Assembly (NCBI GenBank): GCA_025980505.1
Contig: JAICXI010000017.1
Span: 1 to 11,466, forward strand
DNA from: a bacterium
Lineage (GTDB): Bacteria > Oederibacteriota > Muellerivitia > Muellerivitales > Muellerivitaceae
Direction: 5' to 3'
Length of the DNA: 11,466 bases
Made by a program: the position numbers and the translations under genes. A model generated the notes under the pieces. That model was not told where the DNA came from, made no database searches, and was given only the letters and a program-made list of their open reading frames with translations. Positions within the stretch are counted from its first letter, which is position 1. Each line of letters starts with the position of its first letter. Of the stretch, positions 1 to 5,430 are shown piece after piece.

Positions 1-462
1 ACCGCCACCCTCAAGCTCGTGGACGCGGCTTCCGGCAACCTCGTTTGGTTGAAGAAGGCCAGCGGCACCGGTTCCCAGCAGCTTTGGAACGACCTGCCCT
101 ATCCCGGCGGCCGCGCCGAACCTCCGGCCGAGGGCTGGGACGCCTGGCAGCGTCATTTGAACGACAGGGACCGGGAGCACGCCCATCACGGTAAATGGAA
201 TCAACGGGACCATGGCCGGGACGGTGACCAAGACCGCAACGGTAAAACCCTCATCAATATCAACATCCAAAACAACCAGCAACAACAGGATCAAAGCCAG
301 GCGGATAACGCCGCGCCGGCCCAACCGGCCCTGTTGTACCAAAGTGATTCCACCTTTGCCAATCTCCGGCAAGCGGCCATCAACAACGCGGCCAGCTGGC
401 TGGTGGACGATTTCCGGGGCCATTACGGCTGGTATCCCGGTTACGTGGCCCCCAACAAATAA
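1..462 (+). CDS. 3' fragment of a probable CsgG/LpoB/GNA1162-like envelope lipoprotein
   Basis: The reading frame is open to the left edge, so the gene begins outside the window; 153 residues and a TAA stop (460-462) are visible. Visible residues 2-18 (pattern TLKLVDAASGNLVW) resemble the strand found in CsgG/LpoB/GNA1162-type lipoproteins, where a 'variable determined by whether a substrate G-x-(I/V)-W' phrase is common. Residues 119-140 (FANLRQAAINNAASWLVDDF) look like the closing amphipathic helix of such folds. Between them, residues 53-105 form a low-complexity insert rich in Asp, His, Arg, Asn and Gln, including a run of four Gln. Without the N-terminus no lipobox can be checked. By analogy with the family it would sit at the outer membrane or in the periplasm, but family membership is inferred from a short pattern only. 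A strong terminator follows, so this gene ends its transcription unit. Confidence 0.5.
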   Translation, partial: TATLKLVDAASGNLVWLKKASGTGSQQLWNDLPYPGGRAEPPAEGWDAWQRHLNDRDREHAHHGKWNQRDHGRDGDQDRNGKTLININIQNNQQQQDQSQADNAAPAQPALLYQSDSTFANLRQAAINNAASWLVDDFRGHYGWYPGYVAPNK

Positions 463-476
463 GATCCGCCGAGTCC

Positions 477-509
477 AAACCCCACGGGTTTTACCCGTGG
501 GGTTTTTTT
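477..509 (+). terminator. Rho-independent terminator after the lipoprotein-like gene
   Basis: The arms AAACCCCACGGG (477-488) and CCCGTGGGGTTT (494-505) are perfectly complementary over 12 bp with a 5-nt loop (TTTTA), followed by a T-run to 509. It lies 15 bp after the upstream stop and 36 bp before the next start, so it should separate the lipoprotein-like gene from the glycosyltransferase gene. Confidence 0.92.
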
Positions 510-544
510 ATCACCGGAAAACCTTGCCGTGAAAGGCCCCTCCC

Positions 545-2665
545 GTGAAAGCCTCCGCCCTCCCCCCCAAGGGCCCTTGGGCCTACTTCCTTGTTTTTCT
601 CGCCGTCCTTTCGCTGCTTTCCTACATCCCCTTGCCGGCCGGAGTCGGGTGGACACTGGCCCTTCTGGGCTTGGGTCTGCCCCTTGCGGCGGCCCTCCGG
701 ACCTTCCCGCGCCCCCGACGGGATGAAAAACCTTCCTGCCTCCAAGAATTATCGCTTTCGCCCCCCCTTTGGCTTTGGATCCTGGCCGCGGCCTTCCTGG
801 TTTTCCTCCGCTTGGACCGCCTCCCGGACTTTCCGCGCTGGCCTAACTTGGACGAAGGCTGGATCGGAACGTTGGCCTTGGAGCTTTCCCACCACTGGAC
901 CTGGAAATTCTTTTACACCTTCGGCGAGGCCCCGCCCCTCACGGTTTGGGCCGTCGCCTTGGGGTTGAAGCTGGGGCTTTCCCCCGCCTGGAGCCTCTGG
1001 CTCCCGCCCGCCCTGGTTTCCCTGGCCACGGTGGTCGCGGCTTACGCCGCGGCCCGCCGTTTTTTTTCCCGGTCCTTTTCCCTGGTTTTCGGGGGACTGA
1101 CGGCCTTCAGTTGCTGGCCCCTTTTCATCGGGCGGGTCTGCCACCAGGGAATCTGGCTTCCCTTGTGGGTTCTGCTTTGCGGGTGGGCCTGGGGCGGCTT
1201 CCAAAAGGCGCCCAACCCGGCGGCCAAGGCCGGGTGGGCCGTGGCGCTGGGGGCCCTCCTGGGATTGGGCTCCTTCACCTTCACGCCTTGGCTTTGGGTG
1301 GCCGCGGTGCTCTTCCCGACCTTTTTCAAGGGCCTGTGGTTTCGCTCCCAAGGCGGCCGCCGGTTTTTCGTGTATTTCCTGGCCGCCTTTTCCCTAACCC
1401 TCCTGCCTTTCCTGCACGCGGTTTTGACCGAGGGGTTTGGCGCCCATATTGTTTCCCTCTCGCCGTGGGGGGGCTGGTACCGTTGGCCGAACCTGCCGGT
1501 GGTTTTTTTCCACTACGCGGCCGCCCTTTTCGGGGGGCCCCTGGAAAAGGAACCCGCTTATACGCCCCTGGTGGGCGGGTTCCTCAACCCCCTCTTGGGC
1601 GCTTTTTTTTTCCTGGGCCTGACCGGGCTTTTTCGCTTCAGGAGAAACCCCCTCTTGCGATGGGTGGCCTTGGCCTTTTTCCTCTTCCTTTTGCCGGGCG
1701 CGCTTTCCTTGAACGTGGAAACCTTCCGCGTGGCGCAAGTGATGCCGCTCCTTCTTTTCATCGCCGCCCTGGGCGGGCATTCCCTGCTGTCGGCCTGGCC
1801 GGCCCCCCGGCGCTTGCGGCTGCTGGTCCTGGTCCTGGCCCTTTCGGGCTGCCTGGATTTTTACCTCCTGGGCGCACCCTACCAAAACCCCGACGCCCAC
1901 CCGGAAAATTTCGGCAGGCCGGTCAAATCGCTGGAACGGTACCGGGCCTACCGGATCCTGGAGCGGATCCAGGAAACCCAGGGGCCGGGCTGGCTCCTCA
2001 CCGACTTCGATACCGACTCCTACAACGACCCGACCTTGTCCTTCATGGCCTATCCCTTCAATGCGGCCCGGAACGCGGGGTTGAGGTCCTCCCCTTGCCG
2101 GTGGATGGCGGTTTTCGTCAACGTCCATTACCAGCCCTTCCTCAAAAAAAGGTTCCCGGAAGGCCGGTGGTTCTGGGTGGCCGAGGGACTGGGTTTGGAA
2201 AACGGGGGCGACCTCCTGGGAGTCCTCCCTGTGACGGCCGCCAACCGGAAAACCCTGGACCGATGGGCGAAGGCCCATTCCTTTTTCCAACAAGCCGATT
2301 TGGAAAGGTTCGGGCAAGGCAACGAACGGCTGGAGCCGGTCCTTCACACCCTGGAAGGCTCCTATCCTTTCGTCAAGGGCGACCCTTTCTTGGAATCGGT
2401 TTTCTGGGACAAGCGGGCGGCCTACGAATATGCGGACCTGGACTACGGCCAGAACCTCCTTTCCTACCGGATGGCCGTGACCCGCGGTTATCCCACCGCC
2501 GAACTTTATTGCAAATTGGGGGAACTGCTGCTGGTCAAGGGCCGCGTGGCGGAGGCCGAGGTCGCCCTGGAACGGGCCACCCGGGCCCCGTTGGATGGGA
2601 CTCCCGCCGGCGGCCTCTTAAAAGGGCTCAAGTCCCGACCGGCCCCTCCCTCAACCCCAAACTGA
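545..2665 (+). CDS. GT-C membrane glycosyltransferase (GT39/ArnT/PMT_2-like) with C-terminal TPR-like segment
   Basis: The 706-residue protein has about 10-12 hydrophobic segments over residues 12-440, followed by a soluble C-terminal region of about 265 residues. Residues 101-105 (NLDEG) sit in the first large non-cytoplasmic loop after the second hydrophobic stretch; an acidic pair there (D103, E104) is the usual catalytic position in GT-C enzymes of the GT39/ArnT type. The segment at 121-172 (TFGEAPP, then LxLxxx and AARRFF) is also typical. Family enzymes transfer a sugar from a polyprenyl-phosphate donor to an acceptor on the outer face of the inner membrane; the acceptor is unknown here. 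Residues 650-682 (AELYCKLGELLLVKGRVAEA) look like one TPR hairpin. The start is GTG at 545 with a weak AAAGG at 532-536. No glycan-cluster neighbours are present, so it appears to be a stand-alone gene. Homopolymer runs (T8 at 1060-1067, G7 at 1467-1473, T7 at 1503-1509, T9 at 1603-1611) are notable. Confidence 0.82.
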   Translation: MKASALPPKGPWAYFLVFLAVLSLLSYIPLPAGVGWTLALLGLGLPLAAALRTFPRPRRDEKPSCLQELSLSPPLWLWILAAAFLVFLRLDRLPDFPRWPNLDEGWIGTLALELSHHWTWKFFYTFGEAPPLTVWAVALGLKLGLSPAWSLWLPPALVSLATVVAAYAAARRFFSRSFSLVFGGLTAFSCWPLFIGRVCHQGIWLPLWVLLCGWAWGGFQKAPNPAAKAGWAVALGALLGLGSFTFTPWLWVAAVLFPTFFKGLWFRSQGGRRFFVYFLAAFSLTLLPFLHAVLTEGFGAHIVSLSPWGGWYRWPNLPVVFFHYAAALFGGPLEKEPAYTPLVGGFLNPLLGAFFFLGLTGLFRFRRNPLLRWVALAFFLFLLPGALSLNVETFRVAQVMPLLLFIAALGGHSLLSAWPAPRRLRLLVLVLALSGCLDFYLLGAPYQNPDAHPENFGRPVKSLERYRAYRILERIQETQGPGWLLTDFDTDSYNDPTLSFMAYPFNAARNAGLRSSPCRWMAVFVNVHYQPFLKKRFPEGRWFWVAEGLGLENGGDLLGVLPVTAANRKTLDRWAKAHSFFQQADLERFGQGNERLEPVLHTLEGSYPFVKGDPFLESVFWDKRAAYEYADLDYGQNLLSYRMAVTRGYPTAELYCKLGELLLVKGRVAEAEVALERATRAPLDGTPAGGLLKGLKSRPAPPSTPN

Positions 2666-2693
2666 TTTTTCCGCCCGGGACGTTGAAAAGCCC

Positions 2694-2722
2694 TTGGTGG
2701 AGGGAATAGAACAGGTTATGAT
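2694..2722 (+). promoter_or_regulatory. Candidate sigma-70 promoter for the START-domain gene
   Basis: TTGGTG (2694-2699) and TATGAT (2717-2722) are separated by 17 bp. The -10 box matches the consensus at five of six positions; the -35 box matches only at the first three. It begins 28 bp after the glycosyltransferase stop and would give a leader of roughly 20 nt carrying the SD at 2737-2743. Confidence 0.42.
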
Positions 2723-2749
2723 TTCCGCACTTTCCCGGGGGGATCTTTT

Positions 2750-3511
2750 ATGAATCGTTTCATCCTTGCCGTCTCGCTGTTGGGCCTGTCGGTCCCGGCT
2801 TTCGCCCGCCCGGCGCAGGCTTCCGGGAAAAGCCCTGCCTCGCCCGCCCTTCCCCCGGCCCATGAATCGTCTTACCACTGGCAAAAATCCTGCAACACCG
2901 AGGGGCTGACCATTTACTGGTCCAAGGTGGAGGGCAGCCAGGTCATCGCTTTCAGGGGGGAAGGCATCGTGGACGCGCCCATCGAAAAGGTGGCTTCGAT
3001 CATCATCGACACCACCCGCGCCACCGAATGGATCGACAGCTTGGTCTCCTCCAAGGTCGTACGCAGCTTGTCGCCCACCGAATTCATCGAATACGACCAC
3101 GTGGGCATCCCCTTTCCCTTCGACACCTTGATGTCGGACCGGGATTTCGTGTCCCACGTTTATTTGGAGGCCGATCCCCCCAGCCGGCGCTTGACGGTGA
3201 CCTATCTCCCCGTGGAGGACGACCAGGCCCCGGTCCTGAGGAAATACACGCGCGGAACCATGACCTGCGTCTTCAAGATGGTACCCATGTCGATTTCGGA
3301 CGAGACCTATGTGGAGGCGGAAATCCACTGCGACCCCAAGGGAGGGGTTCCCAAATGGCTGGTGAACTTCTTCCAGGAAGGCTGGCCCCAGACCACCTTC
3401 GACAACCTGAGAAAACAGGCCCGGAAGGCGGATATCCGGGTTTCGCCCGTGGTGGCCCGGCTTTTGGGAAATCCGGCCGCGCCGGTGAAGCTGGCCAAAG
3501 GCGGCCGTTAG
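2750..3511 (+). CDS. Secreted START-domain (SRPBCC superfamily) lipid-binding protein
   Basis: The 253-residue protein starts with a signal peptide: a basic MNR, a hydrophobic core (residues 4-18), and possible cleavage after A19 (AFA) or A24 (AQA). Residues 43-226 read as a START domain. The order is an HWQK opening, GLTIYWSKVEGSQVIAFRGEG, an APIEKVASIIIDTTRATEWID segment typical of the first helix, then MSDRDFV (residues 128-134), which is the standard 'DRDFV' strand of the family, and a C-terminal amphipathic helix (WPQTTFDNLRKQA). START folds enclose one hydrophobic ligand, usually a lipid, sterol or hopanoid; the ligand is unknown here. Export suggests a periplasmic lipid-carrier or sensing role, which is inference. 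The start is the ATG preceded by a strong SD (GGGGGGA, 2737-2743, 6 nt spacing). It is convergent with the DUF421 gene, and I see no clear terminator in the 58-bp gap. Confidence 0.85.
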   Translation: MNRFILAVSLLGLSVPAFARPAQASGKSPASPALPPAHESSYHWQKSCNTEGLTIYWSKVEGSQVIAFRGEGIVDAPIEKVASIIIDTTRATEWIDSLVSSKVVRSLSPTEFIEYDHVGIPFPFDTLMSDRDFVSHVYLEADPPSRRLTVTYLPVEDDQAPVLRKYTRGTMTCVFKMVPMSISDETYVEAEIHCDPKGGVPKWLVNFFQEGWPQTTFDNLRKQARKADIRVSPVVARLLGNPAAPVKLAKGGR

Positions 3512-3569
3512 CCAACGACGATCGGCCCCGGGCTCGTGCCGGAAAAAGCCGCCCGCCGACAGCTAATCC

Positions 3570-4055
3570 CTAACGGCTATCCGCCGCCTTCGGTATCACG
3601 CTGATCTGGCCGTTTTCCTCCAGCACCGCATAACGCACCTTTTCCATGCCGCCTGTCCCGCTTTTCCGCAGGGCCGCATTCAAGTCATCGATGGTGATGT
3701 GTTCCCGTTCCATCCGGTCATGGAAGATCTTGCCGTTATGGACCAGCAGGGTGGGTTCGCCCGCCATGAGGCGCCTTAAGGACTTGAAGCGGTAGGTGGC
3801 CGCCACCACGGCCCAGTTCATGGCCAGGACCACCGCCGCCCCCAAGAGGCCGCCGCCGAGCGAGTTGTCGTTCCCGATGATGGCGTTCTGCACCACGTTG
3901 GCGAGGATCAGGAGGACGACCAGGTCGAAAGGCGTCAGTTGGCCCACCTGCCGCTTGCCCGTGAAGCGAAGGGCGATCAGGATGAAAAGGTAAACCACCA
4001 CCGACCGCAGGATCTTCTCCCAAACCGGGATGTCCGGAATCCACAAGTGTCCCAT
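3570..4055 (-). CDS. DUF421 / YetF-like inner-membrane protein
   Basis: A 161-residue protein with three predicted membrane segments (about 15-30, 43-60 and 68-88) and a small cytoplasmic C-terminal domain. Diagnostic DUF421/YetF phrases are TGKRQVGQLTPFDLVVLL (32-49), ANVVQNAI (52-59), GEPTLLVHNGKI (99-110) and a closing strand with VLEENGQISVI (144-154). The molecular role of the family is not well established; some Bacillus members are tied to spore envelopes, but nothing here points that way. An in-frame TTG at 4073 allows a six-residue extension, but the ATG at 4055 has AGGAGG five bases upstream and is the better start. The gene lies 119 bp downstream of the Rid gene on the same strand, with a terminator hairpin directly before its SD, so its expression may depend on read-through or on an unseen promoter (see findings). 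Confidence 0.88.
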   Translation of the reverse strand: MGHLWIPDIPVWEKILRSVVVYLFILIALRFTGKRQVGQLTPFDLVVLLILANVVQNAIIGNDNSLGGGLLGAAVVLAMNWAVVAATYRFKSLRRLMAGEPTLLVHNGKIFHDRMEREHITIDDLNAALRKSGTGGMEKVRYAVLEENGQISVIPKAADSR

Positions 4056-4060
4056 CGTCG

Positions 4061-4066
4061 CCTCCT
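4061..4066 (-). promoter_or_regulatory. Shine-Dalgarno that fixes the DUF421 start
   Basis: A full AGGAGG on the - strand, 5 nt before the ATG at 4055. It starts only about 5 nt after the U-tract of the preceding terminator, and part of it is complementary to the loop of that hairpin. Confidence 0.85.
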
Positions 4067-4071
4067 GAAAC

Positions 4072-4106
4072 AAAAAAAGCCCTCCCTGTTTCAGGGGAGG
4101 GCTTTT
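4072..4106 (-). terminator. Terminator hairpin between the Rid gene and DUF421 gene
   Basis: On the - strand, AAAAGCCCTCCC (4106-4095) pairs perfectly with GGGAGGGCTTTT (4086-4075), with an 8-nt loop (4094-4087), and the T-run continues to 4072, giving seven Ts. This is a strong intrinsic terminator for - strand transcription from the Rid gene. In the + direction only four Ts follow, so it would be weaker for transcripts arriving from the START gene. Confidence 0.85.
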
Positions 4107-4174
4107 GGATAGGTTTGATTTCTGGTTTTAACCCCCGTCTCCAAACTCCCCATTCCCAAATCCTTGAATGATTT

Positions 4175-4564
4175 TTATTCAAGGTAGGCATCGGCTTCGA
4201 TCTCGATCATCATGTCCGGGTCGATGAGTTTGGCCACTTCCACGATGGTCATGGCCGGGCGGATGTCCCCGAAGAATTCGCCGTGGGCCTTGCCGAATTT
4301 TTCCCATTCGGAAATCCGGGTCACAAAAAGGCGGGTCCGCACCACGTCCTTCAAGTCCGCCCCCGCCTTTTGCAGGCCGGCCTGCAGGTTCTTCAGGGCC
4401 TGCACGGTCTGCGCGTAAGGTTCGCCCACCCCCACGATCTTGCCGTCCGTCCCGCCTCCGGTCGTGCCCGAGACGTGGACATAATTCCCGACCTTGACGG
4501 CACGGGAATATCCCAAAATCGGCTCCCACTTGGAACCGGTGCTGATATTCTCGCGTTTGGCCAT
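4175..4564 (-). CDS. Rid-family (YjgF/YER057c/UK114) protein lacking the canonical arginine
   Basis: A 129-residue protein, the normal size for Rid proteins, which assemble as trimers with ligand sites at subunit interfaces. Recognisable blocks are GYSRAVKVGNYVHVSGTTG (18-36), AQTVQALKNLQAGLQKAGADL (51-71), VVRTRLFVTRISEWEKFG (74-91) and the C-terminal IEADAYLE. Canonical RidA deaminates reactive enamine/imine intermediates and needs an Arg in the P-A-R-S motif (R105 in E. coli). Here the motif reads RPAMT (102-106), so the position holds Met. That places it in one of the Rid subgroups without the RidA arginine, and RidA-type deamination should not be assumed. The open frame extends upstream, but the ATG at 4564 has AAGGAG six bases before it. 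A second ATG at 4570 touches the SD and is unlikely. Confidence 0.88.
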   Translation of the reverse strand: MAKRENISTGSKWEPILGYSRAVKVGNYVHVSGTTGGGTDGKIVGVGEPYAQTVQALKNLQAGLQKAGADLKDVVRTRLFVTRISEWEKFGKAHGEFFGDIRPAMTIVEVAKLIDPDMMIEIEADAYLE

Positions 4565-4570
4565 TCCCAT

Positions 4571-4576
4571 CTCCTT
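4571..4576 (-). promoter_or_regulatory. Shine-Dalgarno that fixes the Rid gene start
   Basis: AAGGAG on the - strand, with a 6-nt spacer to the ATG at 4564 and zero spacing to the alternative ATG at 4570. This chooses 4564 and rejects the much longer N-terminal extension, which would run antiparallel and out of frame through the upstream SEC-C gene. Confidence 0.8.
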
Positions 4577-4671
4577 GAATCGATCGGGATTTCCCGGCAA
4601 GCCGCCCCGGGGTGGAATCCACGGTGAAGCGCCGGGTTTTAACTTCGGACTCCCCGCTTCCAACTTTTTTC

Positions 4672-4980
4672 CTAGGCGGATCCCGTTTTCCGCGGTGCGC
4701 TTATCTGCCGGGCCGTGGTCGTGGAAGTATGGGGCCGCGCCGGCCCGCCCTTCTCGTGTTTGTGGATGTGTTCGTGGGGATGCTCGTGGTCGTGGTGGTC
4801 GTGATCCTTTTCCTCGGCCTTGGCCTTCTTGGCCGCCTCGGCATTGACCTCGGCCAAAACCGCGCTTTGGGCCTTCTCGTCCGATTCCAGGTGGCACTTT
4901 TTGTATTTCTTGCCCGATCCGCAGGGGCAAGCGTCGTTGCGCCCCGTCTTAAGCCTCGCCTGCCAGCCGTTGTCCGCCAT
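4672..4980 (-). CDS. Small SEC-C zinc-motif protein with histidine-rich tail
   Basis: A 102-residue protein. Residues 14-30 contain the SEC-C motif: RNDACPCGSGKKYKKCH, with ligands C18, C20, C29 and H30. This motif is the zinc-binding tail of SecA and of many small proteins, and commonly contacts ribosomes or SecB-like partners. Residues 34-58 form an Ala/Lys/Glu-rich helical stretch. Residues 59-77 are strikingly His/Asp/Glu-rich (9 His in 17 positions, as DH/EH alternations), a likely metal-binding tail. The last 20 residues are Thr/Arg-rich and look disordered. ATG at 4980 has GGAGG four bases upstream, and a TATAAT box lies further up at 5008-5013. It lies 107 bp upstream of the Rid gene on the same strand; I see no U-tract terminator between them, so they may be co-transcribed. 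The function is unknown; a metal-handling or ribosome-associated role is inference. Confidence 0.85.
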   Translation of the reverse strand: MADNGWQARLKTGRNDACPCGSGKKYKKCHLESDEKAQSAVLAEVNAEAAKKAKAEEKDHDHHDHEHPHEHIHKHEKGGPARPHTSTTTARQISAPRKTGSA

Positions 4981-5007
4981 AAATCCTCCAAACTTGAAAG
5001 TGCCGAT

Positions 5008-5036
5008 ATTATACGGTTTTTGGGTTTAAAAACATC
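5008..5036 (-). promoter_or_regulatory. Candidate promoter of the SEC-C gene
   Basis: A perfect -10 box TATAAT reads on the - strand at 5013-5008. At a 17-bp spacing the -35 position holds GATGTT (5036-5031), which is a poor match. Transcription would start near 5001, giving a leader of about 20 nt that includes GGAGG at 4989-4985. Confidence 0.5.
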
Positions 5037-5112
5037 ACATTGCGGCAGCCTATTGGCAAAGTACATCTCGCCTTGGTGGCTCCCCCCTTCGGGAAGGCAT
5101 CTATATGCTTAA

Positions 5113-5200
5113 CTCCCTCTCCCCCGAGGGGGAGAGGTGAGGGTGATTTTTCCTTTCAACGAAACCCCTCACCCTATCCTCTCCCGCAAGGGGCGAGGGT
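5113..5200. repeat. REP-like interspersed palindromic element (multi-hairpin)
   Basis: CCTCTCCCCC (5116-5125) and GGGGGAGAGG (5128-5137) form a perfect 10-bp inverted repeat separated by two bases. GGTGAGGG (5136-5143) pairs with CCCTCACC (5166-5173). CCTCTCCC (5179-5186) pairs with GGGCGAGG (5191-5198) except for one mismatch. The three stems can fold as a branched structure. The CCCTCACCC...CTCTCCCGCAAGGGG wording is familiar from short GC-rich intergenic repeats in many bacterial genomes. No RAYT transposase gene is in the window. Confidence 0.72.
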
Positions 5201-5371
5201 TTAAAGAATAAGTATCTAACCCGTTATTCTTAACCGCTTTTGGCTTATGGGTGAGTTAAAGGTAAAAATCCCTTTGAAATTTGAACCATAGCTTTGGCTT
5301 TGAGGGACCCTGGGGGTTCCTCCATGAGCGCTTTGCAGATGGCCATGAAAAAGCCGGGATGGGCGGGACAC

Positions 5372-5400
5372 AAAAAGCCCTTGGGTTGCCAAGGGCTTTT
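5372..5400 (-). terminator. Terminator of the ABC-F gene
   Basis: AAAAGCCCTTGG (5373-5384) and CCAAGGGCTTTT (5389-5400) are perfect 12-bp arms around a 4-nt loop. On the - strand the 3' side ends in five Ts (5376-5372). It lies 31 bp after the ABC-F stop. The symmetric A/T flanks mean it could also act weakly in the + direction. Confidence 0.88.
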
Positions 5401-5430
5401 AACAGTGGTACTTGAAAAAATTCAGCGGGA

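Larger units (their letters stand above)
4981..5430. other. 450-bp non-coding gap with promoter, REP-like element and terminator
   Basis: No convincing gene lies here. From left to right it holds the SD and TATAAT promoter of the SEC-C gene, a GC-rich multi-hairpin repeat (5113-5200), a further AT-rich inverted repeat (AGAATAA 5205-5211 with TTATTCT 5224-5230), a stretch of unclear content (5231-5370) with only a short unsupported open frame on the - strand, and the ABC-F terminator (5372-5400). Confidence 0.8.

Noticed and set aside
946..2709. Second long + strand frame overlapping the glycosyltransferase gene, and a - strand frame at 1394-2347
   Set aside because: Both overlap the GT-C frame, which has membrane segments and the catalytic acidic loop. 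The alternative translations are Gly/Pro/Arg-rich without domains.
2720..2731. A 12-mer (GATTTCCGCACT) shared between the START promoter region and the palindrome at 10635-10646
   Set aside because: Several chance 12-mer matches are expected in an 11-kb window counting both strands, and the second half of the palindrome is absent at 2731.
3512..3569. Possible terminator in the convergent gap between the START and DUF421 genes
   Set aside because: No stem with a U-tract is visible, so I left the gap unannotated.
4162..4184. Inverted repeat CCTTGAAT...ATTCAAGG across the Rid gene stop codon
   Set aside because: The 8-bp stem with a 7-nt loop has no U-tract after it, and the true terminator lies at 4106-4072. 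It is probably fortuitous, although the same CCTTGAAT 8-mer recurs at 4573-4580 next to the gene's own SD.
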